From Oscillospiraceae bacterium (GTDB taxonomy: Bacteria > Bacillota > Clostridia > Oscillospirales > Ruminococcaceae), in NCBI GenBank assembly GCA_016297675.1, contig JAEDGE010000097.1, positions 1-7,675 on the forward strand: a stretch of 7,675 nucleotides of DNA. Direction: 5' to 3'. Positions 1 to 6,327 of the stretch are shown piece after piece. Position 1 is the first letter of the stretch, and every line of letters starts with the position of its first letter. The notes under the pieces were generated by a model, which saw only the letters and a list, made by a program, of their open reading frames with translations, was not told the origin of the DNA and searched no databases. The position numbers and the translations under genes are program-made.

Positions 1-843
1 AATCATCACAACTGCCAATATCCCTGCTTGCAAAATGGTAAACCACACTGCATTCCCCTGCACAACCCCAAAACCACTATGTGCATTCTTTCGTGGACAG
101 AGGTCTACACATTTCTGACATTGGAAGCATTCTCCGCTTACTGACCAACTGCCTGCTTCCGGCAGTGTCAACTCTGCTGGACAACACCGCTGACATGCAG
201 AACAGCCTTTGGCACAATTCTCCTGCTTTCGCCGAACAGAAAAAACAGGTAATATCGGCAGCAGAGAAAAAATAGCCCCCAGCGGACAGAGAAACCGACA
301 GAAGAATCGTTCACAAAATGCCATGCCAACCACAATCGCCAACAACAGCACTATTCCAATCCAATAGCCGCCTAAATGCCAATTTCCTGCCCGCAGCATG
401 GAAAATACATCCCAAGGACTCCATCCCTTCCATGTGCCGTAAACACCGGTAAAGCAAAAAATGACGATCAACAGCAATATCAGATATTTTATCAAATAGA
501 ACGGTTTTTTCCCAGATTTCAGCGTGATCGGTTTTTTCTTGCACTTTTTGCAAATCCAGACATACAGACTGCGAACAGCATCGCCCAATGCACCAAATGC
601 ACAGGCGTATCCGCAGAAAAACCGCCCAAATACAATCGTAAAGGCACAGAGTGACACAAAAACAGTCAGAAAAGTGCTCCAGAGAAGCGGTGCACCACTG
701 CCCATTTGCGTAAAAATATTTTTTACCGCTGAAAATGCTGTTGTAAATGCCGCTGGAAAGAACAGAAAAAACAGCAGCTGTATCACAGCACGGAGATAAG
801 CCTGTCGTTTTTTCGCTGGAATGGGTTTTTTTGTTCGCTTCAT
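1..843 (-). CDS. NapH-like polytopic 4Fe-4S membrane protein (3' end cut by the window edge)
   Basis: I translated this frame by hand; it is open from the ATG at 843 to base 1 (281 codons, no stop), so the C-terminus is missing. It has about five hydrophobic segments (around residues 16-40, 53-75, 116-135, 160-178 and 266 onward). Two membrane-edge cysteine pairs are present: FCGYACAFG (C77, C81) and FCRFLCPLGA (C182, C186), the signature of NapH/NosR/RdxA-type membrane ferredoxins. They are followed by two ferredoxin-like clusters, CAKGCSACQRCCP (210-222) and CFQCQKCVDLCP (239-250). The second is a textbook CxxCxxCxxxCP. Such proteins move electrons across or along the cytoplasmic membrane. 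Its ATG overlaps the stop of the upstream FMN-binding gene (ATGA), and GGAG lies 8 bases upstream. By context it is the likely membrane electron donor to the flavinylated proteins of this operon. The family is well supported; the physiological donor is unknown. Confidence 0.9.
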   Translation of the reverse strand, partial: MKRTKKPIPAKKRQAYLRAVIQLLFFLFFPAAFTTAFSAVKNIFTQMGSGAPLLWSTFLTVFVSLCAFTIVFGRFFCGYACAFGALGDAVRSLYVWICKKCKKKPITLKSGKKPFYLIKYLILLLIVIFCFTGVYGTWKGWSPWDVFSMLRAGNWHLGGYWIGIVLLLAIVVGMAFCERFFCRFLCPLGAIFSLLPILPVFSVRRKQENCAKGCSACQRCCPAELTLPEAGSWSVSGECFQCQKCVDLCPRKNAHSGFGVVQGNAVWFTILQAGILAVVMI

Positions 844-1292
844 GTTGTTTTCTCCGCCTTTCTCAATGCCTCTTCTGTTGCATGAAGAATCCCATTGGAG
901 CTGAAAGTTGCCCCACTTACTACATCCACATCCGTGGACTGTTCTTCCAGAATCGTCTCTAACAAGGCACTGGCTGCCTCTAAATATGCCGTATCTTCCT
1001 GCTTCGCAGACAGAATATTTAAATCAGTCAAGATTCCATCTTCAATCGTTAATTCCACAATAACCTTTCCGCCATAGCCCTGTGCCTCACCCTGATAAAC
1101 ACCGTCTTCGTAGGGAGAATCGGTGCTGCTGTCTGCATTTGCCGTTGTAACAGCCTGCTGCTGTTCCAATTCAGCAGTCAAGGAAGAAATGGTTTCTTTC
1201 TGTGTTCGGCTTTGCTGAACACTTTGATAAGCAAGCAAAATGCCAACTACTAATACACAATTGAACAGTTTCATCCAAAATACATGCTGCAT
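840..1292 (-). CDS. Membrane-anchored single-domain FMN-binding protein
   Basis: This is a 150-residue protein. An uncleaved-looking N-terminal membrane anchor (about residues 8-24) is followed by a short, possibly coiled-coil, Gln/Glu-rich stretch (28-47) and then one FMN-binding domain (about 61-147). The domain begins with the characteristic DGVYQGEAQGYGG and ends in VDVVSGATFSS. T129 of SGAT is the predicted site to which ApbE links FMN through a phosphoester bond. The domain should lie outside the cytoplasmic membrane. The start is supported by a GGGGGGAGGG purine run overlapping the 3' end of the upstream gene; the gap between the two genes is only 6 bases. Its stop overlaps the start of the NapH-like gene by 4 bases. 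RnfG, NqrC and NosR carry similar domains, but the short single-domain form here suggests a dedicated electron shuttle between the NapH-like protein and the larger four-domain protein. That role is inference. Confidence 0.92.
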   Translation of the reverse strand: MQHVFWMKLFNCVLVVGILLAYQSVQQSRTQKETISSLTAELEQQQAVTTANADSSTDSPYEDGVYQGEAQGYGGKVIVELTIEDGILTDLNILSAKQEDTAYLEAASALLETILEEQSTDVDVVSGATFSSNGILHATEEALRKAEKTT

Positions 1293-1298
1293 GGATTC

Positions 1299-2948
1299 TT
1301 ATCCCTCCCCCCGCAATGCCTGCTGTAAAGCGTCTTGCACGGCTGTCAGCAGTGCATCAGAAGAGCAAGTGGCACCAGAGACTGCATCTATCCCTTCTGT
1401 TGTCTGCTCTGTTAGAATCTGTACAGCGATTCCCGGAAATTTTTTCGTTCCATCCATTGCCCGTTGGATATACATATCATTCAATGTATCATAATCCGAT
1501 CCGAATCCTTCCGCATCTGTGATGGAAACAATCTGATCATTTTCTATGCAAACCGTTACCGTCAGCGTATATGGATAAAAATCTTCGTATGCATCTGGAT
1601 AGCAAATCGCCGTACCAATATATTCCCCAGCTATATAAATAGATGGGAGCTGTTCCGTTGTTTCTGTTACAGTCTTTGTTTCTGTTGTTGTCGTGGACAA
1701 CGTTGTGACCACAGTGGTTGTCGTTTCCACGCCGGAAGCTGCTTGTTTCGCCTGTTCCAACGCATCTTCTACCGCACCTAAAATGCCCTCTGAACTATAG
1801 GTGGCACCGCTCACGGTGTCAATTTCTGTCGTCTGCTGCTGTAAAATCGTTTGCAGCAGTCCTTCTGCTTTTTTGAAAAATGCCATATCATCTTCCGTTT
1901 CCAATACCATAATATTGTCAATCGTAGCATCTTTCAAAGAAACAGCAACGGTCGTTTCTCCCCGATAACCTTCTGCACTGCCATAATAAACACCATCCGG
2001 ATAAGGAAATCTTCCTTTCGGAATCTCCGATGCCACAGCGGAAGACGCAGGCGTGGAATTGGATGAATTTCCATCTGTTATCCCTGCATTTGCCAACGCA
2101 TTCCGGACTGCTTCAATTAGCCCGACAGAACTAAAAGTCGCTCCGGAAACAGTATCTACATTCGTACTGTTGTTGGCAATCATAATATGCAGCAGCGTCA
2201 TTGCATTGTCAATATAAGGACTGTCATCACTCGTGTTGAGCACGACAATATCTGCAATCTGTCCGCCAGATACAGTTACTTGTACTGTGATAGCACCAGC
2301 AAATCCACTGCCAGTCCCTGTATAAACGCCATCCCGATAAGCAGACGGTTCAGAAACAGCAGAAATAGAGGGAACTTCTGAAGAAGCACTGCTGCTTTGT
2401 GCCGATAGGGTTGGCAATGCGGTATCAGAATCACTGCTGCCGCCTGCTTTTTGCAGGGCATCCCGTACTGCTGAAGTCAAGCCAACAGAGCTATAGGTTG
2501 CACCGGAAATCGTATCCACGTTGGTACTCTGCGTGGCAAGGATCGTTTTCAGCAAAGCGGATGCATTCTCAATATAGGGGCTGTCATCCGTTGTACTGAG
2601 AATGGTAATGTCTTTGATTTTTCCGCCCTCAATCACAACTTGTACCGTAATAGGACCGGAAAAACCCGTTCCTGTCCCTGTATAAGTGCCATCCCGATAC
2701 CCATCAGATATCTCTGACAGCGGCTTGACAGAAGGGGCTGCTTTCGTCGTGACAGCCGTTGATTTCCCCACTTTTTCAGCATCTGCCTCTGTTGTCTGTG
2801 CAGCAGAGGCAACATCCGTATCAATCTGCTCCACTGTGAAGACAGGTTCTGTGTATCCGTGCAGCGAAACAGCTGTCAATCCTGCCAATACTCCAGCCGG
2901 CAAAAAATAACACAACTGTGTCCATTTTGTACTGTTCCAAAATCTCAT
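1299..2948 (-). CDS. Membrane-anchored protein with four tandem FMN-binding domains
   Basis: This is a 549-residue protein with an N-terminal signal/anchor segment (about 12-28) followed by four FMN-binding domains at about residues 84-169, 204-289, 316-401 and 437-545. Each ends in an SGAT flavinylation motif, giving predicted FMN-bearing threonines T151, T271, T383 and T527. Ser/Thr-rich linkers separate them (171-203, 291-313). The linker at 405-433 is almost all Thr, Val and Glu and looks like an extended, extracellular spacer. Domains 1 and 2 are about two-thirds identical. Domain 4 is the most divergent, with an insertion before its SGAT motif. The ATG has AGGAGG 10 bases upstream and overlaps the apbE stop by 4 bases. 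Multi-domain FMN-binding proteins of this kind are known from Gram-positive extracellular electron transfer and extracellular reductase systems. Here the protein probably acts as a flavin wire from the membrane to an unknown acceptor. Domain assignment is firm; acceptor and direction of flow are inferred. Confidence 0.93.
   Translation of the reverse strand: MRFWNSTKWTQLCYFLPAGVLAGLTAVSLHGYTEPVFTVEQIDTDVASAAQTTEADAEKVGKSTAVTTKAAPSVKPLSEISDGYRDGTYTGTGTGFSGPITVQVVIEGGKIKDITILSTTDDSPYIENASALLKTILATQSTNVDTISGATYSSVGLTSAVRDALQKAGGSSDSDTALPTLSAQSSSASSEVPSISAVSEPSAYRDGVYTGTGSGFAGAITVQVTVSGGQIADIVVLNTSDDSPYIDNAMTLLHIMIANNSTNVDTVSGATFSSVGLIEAVRNALANAGITDGNSSNSTPASSAVASEIPKGRFPYPDGVYYGSAEGYRGETTVAVSLKDATIDNIMVLETEDDMAFFKKAEGLLQTILQQQTTEIDTVSGATYSSEGILGAVEDALEQAKQAASGVETTTTVVTTLSTTTTETKTVTETTEQLPSIYIAGEYIGTAICYPDAYEDFYPYTLTVTVCIENDQIVSITDAEGFGSDYDTLNDMYIQRAMDGTKKFPGIAVQILTEQTTEGIDAVSGATCSSDALLTAVQDALQQALRGEG
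1314..2699 (-). repeat. Four tandem FMN-binding domain repeats within one gene
   Basis: The repeats lie at about 2442-2699 (domain 1), 2082-2339 (domain 2), 1746-2003 (domain 3) and 1314-1640 (domain 4). Domains 1 and 2 share 57 of 86 residues by hand alignment without gaps, including STNVDT and SSVGL around the flavinylation motif. They probably arose from a fairly recent internal duplication. Domains 3 and 4 are progressively more distant. The repeats are seen at protein level; the DNA copies have diverged. Confidence 0.85.
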
Positions 2949-4015
2949 GGCTTCGTTTCCTCCTGTATGATTTCACATGGGTAATTGGCAGAAAAGCAAT
3001 CTTGAATCCCTGCTGTCACATATAAAGTCTCATCGGTTGTATAGAATACCGCATCAAACGTCTCTGCATGAGACTGCCAATAAGCAGTTGCCTGCTCCAG
3101 TCCCATTACAAACAATGCGGTGGAAAGTCCGTCTGCCAAAATTCCATTCGGACTGACAATTGTCACGGAAAGAAGATCGCTGTCCGCTGGTCTGCCAGTT
3201 GCAGGATCCATAATGTGATGATACCGCACACCATTTTCCTCAAAATATCGCTCATATCCGCCAGAGGTAATCACAGCACAGTCTTTTGTTTCCAAAACAC
3301 CAAGAAAATCTTTTTCCTTGTCCGGATGCTGAATGGCAACCCGCCAAAGGCTGCCGTCTGGTTTCGTGCCTATGGTCTGCACATTGCCTCCTAAACTTAC
3401 CATGCCGCTGGTTACGTCGCTGGAACGAAAACAATCCATGACAGCATCCGATGTATAGCCCTTTGCAATTCCACCTAAATCCAGTTCCATGCCGGAAACA
3501 GAAAAAGAAACTGTTCCCGTTTCCGGTGAAAACTGCATATTTTCCGGATCGGTCAGCAGCAGCAATTCCTGTAGTTCAGATGCATCCGGTATTCGGTATT
3601 CCTGTGTCGGAAAGCCCCATGCCTGCATGATCGGATACATCAGCGGATTAAATGCTCCATCTGTTTCCCTCTGCAAAGTCAGGGCTTCCTGTAAAATTGC
3701 ACAGGTGTCTTCTGAAAGCGTCCCCGTCCCATTGGCATTGAGCTGTGCAATCTCACTGGATGCATTTCCAGTGGAAAGGCGTGCATCCAGATCCTGAATG
3801 CAATTTTCCGCTGCGGTTATCCCTGCTTCCCCGTTTTCCCCATAGGCAGTCAAACACATATAAGTGTCCATTGCAAAAAGATCCCTTGTTGTCTTTGTCT
3901 CTTCATTCGCCGCAGATGTCTCGTCAATGGCACTCGACTCCGCTATCTGCTCAGAACATCCGCAGCACAACATACTGGCACAAAGAACAGTTACAAAAAT
4001 CCATCTTCGCAGCAA
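2945..4015 (-). CDS. apbE: FAD:protein FMN transferase (ApbE family), lipoprotein
   Basis: This 356-residue protein covalently attaches FMN, taken from FAD, to the Thr of SGAT motifs in secreted or membrane proteins, using Mg2+. Family hallmarks appear in order: FAMDTYM (47-53), GAFNPLMYP (120-128), LDLGGIAKGYTSD (178-190), SLGGNVQTIG (207-216), HHIMDPATGRP (266-276), and ADGLSTALFVMG (294-305) with the metal-binding Asp/Thr region. Length is typical. The N-terminus is a lipoprotein signal with a hydrophobic core (5-19) and probable lipid-bearing C20; the residue at -3 is Cys rather than the usual Leu. No ATG lies in frame nearby: the start is TTG, with GGAAGGGG 9 bases upstream (4025-4032). 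It is the first gene of the leftward operon, directly before its predicted substrates, and its stop overlaps the next start. All key residues seem intact, so it should be active. Confidence 0.95.
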   Translation of the reverse strand: MLRRWIFVTVLCASMLCCGCSEQIAESSAIDETSAANEETKTTRDLFAMDTYMCLTAYGENGEAGITAAENCIQDLDARLSTGNASSEIAQLNANGTGTLSEDTCAILQEALTLQRETDGAFNPLMYPIMQAWGFPTQEYRIPDASELQELLLLTDPENMQFSPETGTVSFSVSGMELDLGGIAKGYTSDAVMDCFRSSDVTSGMVSLGGNVQTIGTKPDGSLWRVAIQHPDKEKDFLGVLETKDCAVITSGGYERYFEENGVRYHHIMDPATGRPADSDLLSVTIVSPNGILADGLSTALFVMGLEQATAYWQSHAETFDAVFYTTDETLYVTAGIQDCFSANYPCEIIQEETKP

Positions 4016-4042
4016 AAAATACGTCCCCTTCCTTTTTAAAAA

Positions 4043-4056
4043 TTAGTCTAAACTAA
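4043..4056. promoter_or_regulatory. Operator-like palindrome, site 2 (TTAGTCTAAACTAA)
   Basis: This is a second copy of the palindrome, in inverted orientation and identical at 13 of 14 positions to the reverse complement of site 1. The centres are 38 bp apart. It sits in the predicted leader about 10 bases before the apbE ribosome site. Its reverse complement matches the first half of the DtxR-type consensus at 12 of 14 positions. Paired sites suggest cooperative binding or a roadblock. Confidence 0.55.
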
Positions 4057-4080
4057 CCTTCCAAACCAACAGATAAGAAA

Positions 4081-4094
4081 TTAGTTCAGACTAA
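4081..4094. promoter_or_regulatory. Operator-like palindrome, site 1 (TTAGTTCAGACTAA)
   Basis: This 14-bp imperfect palindrome lies directly downstream of the predicted -10 and over the expected start of transcription, where a bound repressor would block initiation. Its reverse complement differs from site 2 at one base. It matches the first 14 positions of the DtxR-family consensus TTAGGTTAGCCTAACCTAA at 11 of 14. The identity of the regulator is inference; the adjacent response regulator is an alternative. Confidence 0.55.
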
Positions 4095-4096
4095 CT

Positions 4097-4125
4097 ATGA
4101 TATAGTTTATCAGACTGGTTCTGAA
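4097..4125 (-). promoter_or_regulatory. Predicted sigma-A-type promoter of the apbE/FMN operon
   Basis: On the minus strand, TTCAGA (4125-4120) and TATCAT (4102-4097) are separated by exactly 17 bases. The -10 has one mismatch to TATAAT; the -35 matches TTGACA at four of six positions. Transcription would start near 4090, giving a leader of about 75 bases before the TTG start. The weak -35 together with the overlapping palindrome suggests a regulated promoter. Confidence 0.55.
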
Positions 4126-4213
4126 AAATCAAGTAAAAAATGTGAACAATATCGAATCAATTGTGAGAAAAATATTGCCTTTTCGTTTTACGTTCAGATT
4201 TGACCGGTTCAAA

Positions 4214-4354
4214 CTACAAATTTGTCTTTTCTTTCTTTGTGTTTTTATCATTTCTTTTCAAATCAATATTTGATTCGATTATTTTTTCCTCACAAAGTTT
4301 CTGAAATTGTTTTAGTCGTTCTATTTCCCGTTCTAACACTTGAATCGTATCCAT
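4214..4354 (-). CDS. Possible small coiled-coil protein (46 residues), unrecognised
   Basis: An ATG at 4354-4352 opens a 46-codon frame ending in TAG. The product starts MDTIQVLEREIERLKQFQKL, with heptad-like Leu/Ile spacing over residues 4-26, then a very Lys/Asn-rich tail. It has no membrane segment and I recognise no family. Against it: the region is AT-rich, no good ribosome site is present (AAGGA lies about 18 bases upstream) and no clear promoter precedes it. For it: the amphipathic helix pattern is better than expected from random AT-rich sequence. If real, it would sit between the operon and the kinase gene and be read leftward. Confidence 0.3.
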   Translation of the reverse strand: MDTIQVLEREIERLKQFQKLCEEKIIESNIDLKRNDKNTKKEKTNL

Positions 4355-4459
4355 AAAGAGAAATGAGGCAGATCCTTAGAGAAAACTGATCTGAACCATG
4401 CAGACAAAACATCCAATCCATCCTTTAAAAATTAATTTGTGTGGTTTTCCAGCATATCG

Positions 4460-4488
4460 TTGACTTTTCCCATCAAAAATGGTATCAT
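4460..4488 (+). promoter_or_regulatory. Predicted strong sigma-A-type promoter of the two-component operon
   Basis: TTGACT (4460-4465) and TATCAT (4483-4488) are separated by exactly 17 bases, one mismatch in each hexamer. The start of transcription would be near 4495, just upstream of a GGGAG ribosome site (4502-4506). This makes the upstream GTG at 4441 an unlikely translation start. Confidence 0.7.
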
Positions 4489-4515
4489 AAAGAAAAAAGA
4501 TGGGAGATGACTACT

Positions 4516-5619
4516 TTGCAGCAACTACTGGATAAAGGCATCTTATTTTGGCTGATAATACTTTGCTGTATGCTCTCCACCTCTGTCAGCAATCCAGCTG
4601 CAATTGTTTCTGCATTGTTTGCTGTGATTCTTTCCGCAATAATACAATATTATCGTGGAAAACGAATGGCTCAAATTCTGATCGGTTGTTTTTTTCTGCT
4701 TTGCAGTCTGTTTCCGCCTGTACTCTGTGCATTGCCGTTGCTGCTCTATGATACCATCTGGGAAAAAAAGTGGTGGCTGATGTTGTTCGGTATCGGTGCA
4801 ATTGCAAATGTTGCATACTTCTCCTTGATACAATTATTTTTACTTGGTGGTTCCATTGGACTTGCGTTCTTGCTCGCCTTCCGTTCCATGAAATGGGAAG
4901 CAGGAATTACGACCTTGCATCAACGACACGATGATGCAACGGAACTACAACGGCAGCTGAAATTGCGAAATCGACAATTACAAAATGCACAAAATGATGC
5001 CATCCTGATGGCAACATTGCAGGAACGAAACCGCATTGCCCGGGAAATTCATGACAATGTGGGACATATGCTGACACGAGCCTTGCTACAAACAGGGGCT
5101 CTTTGTGTCTGCATAAAGGATGAAACGCTTTTGACGCAAATGAACGCACTCAAAGACACGCTGGACTCCGCCATGACCAGCATCCGCAGTAGTGTACATA
5201 AACTACATGATGACGCCATCTTGCTCAAACAGACCGTACAAAGCTGTTTAGATCCATTAAAAGAAACCTATCGAATCCAACTGATTTATGATATTTCTGA
5301 AACAGTACCAAAAACCATAAAGCTTTGCCTGCTTGGCATATTAAAGGAAAGCCTTTCTAATGTCGTAAAGCATTCCAACGGCGATACAATACGTATCATT
5401 TTGCGAGAACATCCAGCTTTCTATCAGCTTTCTGTGACAGATAATGGAACTGGTTCTAATATCCAAAAAACAGGGATTGGACTGGAGACGATGCAAGATC
5501 GTGCCGCACAAGTCAATGGATTGATTCAGTTCTTTCCAGAAAAAAATTCGTTTCGAGTATTTGTCTCGATTCCAAAGGAAGGCAATCCACAAATGCAGAC
5601 GCAGATACACAAATCATAG
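4516..5619 (+). CDS. Sensor histidine kinase, DesK/NarL-type (HisKA_3 family)
   Basis: This membrane kinase senses an unknown signal and phosphorylates the response regulator encoded next. Numbered from the TTG start (367 residues), about five hydrophobic segments fill residues 8-123 with almost no extracytoplasmic loop, suggesting it senses the membrane or a membrane partner. A short coiled coil (about 140-163) leads to the dimerisation/phosphoacceptor helix IAREIHDNVGHML, with H179 as the phosphorylated His. The ATP-binding domain has the N box (ESLSNVVKHS, N282), the G1 box DNGTG (309-313) and the G2 box GIGL (320-323). The frame extends up to GTG 4441, but a promoter lies inside that extension. 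ATG 4507 abuts its only ribosome site. TTG 4516 has GGGAG at 9 bases, so I prefer it; ATG 4507 remains possible. The gene is divergent from the flavin operon. Confidence 0.92.
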   Translation: MQQLLDKGILFWLIILCCMLSTSVSNPAAIVSALFAVILSAIIQYYRGKRMAQILIGCFFLLCSLFPPVLCALPLLLYDTIWEKKWWLMLFGIGAIANVAYFSLIQLFLLGGSIGLAFLLAFRSMKWEAGITTLHQRHDDATELQRQLKLRNRQLQNAQNDAILMATLQERNRIAREIHDNVGHMLTRALLQTGALCVCIKDETLLTQMNALKDTLDSAMTSIRSSVHKLHDDAILLKQTVQSCLDPLKETYRIQLIYDISETVPKTIKLCLLGILKESLSNVVKHSNGDTIRIILREHPAFYQLSVTDNGTGSNIQKTGIGLETMQDRAAQVNGLIQFFPEKNSFRVFVSIPKEGNPQMQTQIHKS

Positions 5620-5643
5620 AAAACAAATGGAGGTCAACCAAAT

Positions 5644-6276
5644 ATGCGTATTATCATTGTAGATGATGACCAGCTGGTTTCCCTTTCTCTGAAAACCATA
5701 TTGGAAAGCACAGGCACCATCCAAGTTCTTGCAACCGGCACCTCTGGACAAGAAGCAGTACAGCTCTATCAGAAATGGAAACCGGATGTGCTGTTATTGG
5801 ACATCCAGATGCCAAATGGAAGCGGTTTGGAAGCAGGAGAACAGATTTTAAAACAAGATCCAACTGCACGGATTCTTTTTCTGACGACTTTTTCCGATGA
5901 CACCTATATTGCAAAAGCGTTGCAGATTGGTGCAAAAGGCTATTTACTCAAACAGGATTTCGCCGGTATTGCACCAGCTTTGTCCGCTGTCATGCAGGGA
6001 CAGCATGTGTTCGGCGAACAGGTAGTTTCCTGTTTCTCTGGCTTGCTGCAAAAAAAATCTGCTTTTGACTACGAAAAATATGAGATTACAGAAAGAGAAC
6101 AGGACATCATTGTACGTATTGCAGAAGGATACAGCAACAAGGAAATTGCAGCTGCCCTTTGCTTCAGTGAAGGCACTGTGCGGAATTATCTCAGCAGTAT
6201 TCTGGAAAAGCTGCATCTGAGGGATCGGACACAGTTGGCTGTTTTTTACTATACCAACATTGTAGATTCTGCATAA
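5644..6276 (+). CDS. Response regulator, NarL/LuxR family
   Basis: This 210-residue DNA-binding regulator is presumably phosphorylated by the kinase encoded 24 bases upstream. The receiver domain (1-118) has the acidic pocket D7-D9, phosphoacceptor D53 in LLLDIQMPNGSG, switch residue T81/T82 and K103. A LuxR-type helix-turn-helix (about 147-203) contains ITEREQDIIVRIAEGYSNKE, then EIAAALCFSEGTVRNYLS and a recognition helix ending ILEKLHLRDRTQ. All catalytic positions are intact and the length is standard. A strong GGAGGT lies 9 bases before the ATG. Targets are unknown; by position, the divergent flavin operon or its own operon are the first candidates. Confidence 0.95.
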   Translation: MRIIIVDDDQLVSLSLKTILESTGTIQVLATGTSGQEAVQLYQKWKPDVLLLDIQMPNGSGLEAGEQILKQDPTARILFLTTFSDDTYIAKALQIGAKGYLLKQDFAGIAPALSAVMQGQHVFGEQVVSCFSGLLQKKSAFDYEKYEITEREQDIIVRIAEGYSNKEIAAALCFSEGTVRNYLSSILEKLHLRDRTQLAVFYYTNIVDSA

Positions 6277-6291
6277 CAGAAAGTAAGAACA

Positions 6292-6326
6292 GAGAACGCC
6301 ATCTCTTTCCAATGGATGGTGCTCTC
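6292..6326 (+). terminator. Weak hairpin after the two-component operon, possible terminator
   Basis: GAGAACGCCATC (6292-6303) pairs with GATGGTGCTCTC (6315-6326) with one mismatch and one G-T pair, 15 bases after the response regulator stop. Only GATTTGT follows rather than a true T-run, so termination may be partial or the hairpin may serve mRNA stability. Confidence 0.35.
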
Positions 6327-6327
6327 G

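Noticed and set aside
81..799. Several short plus-strand frames over the left end
   Set aside because: They are shadows of the minus-strand NapH-like gene, whose cysteine motifs and membrane segments are clear.
1662..1736. Run of Thr codons as a DNA microsatellite or frameshift site
   Set aside because: Codons are mixed ACA/ACC/ACG/ACT-type and the frame continues intact into domain 4, so it is a protein linker rather than a DNA repeat.
4016..4090. FMN riboswitch (RFN element) before apbE
   Set aside because: The predicted leader is only about 75 bases and lacks the conserved RFN helices; the palindromic operators explain the region better.
4369..4393. CAGATC...GATCTG inverted repeat before the kinase gene
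   Set aside because: Six-base arms with 13 bases between are expected by chance and are not positioned on the promoter.
4441..4515. GTG-initiated N-terminal extension of the histidine kinase
   Set aside because: It contains a near-consensus promoter whose transcript would start after the GTG, and no ribosome site precedes the GTG.
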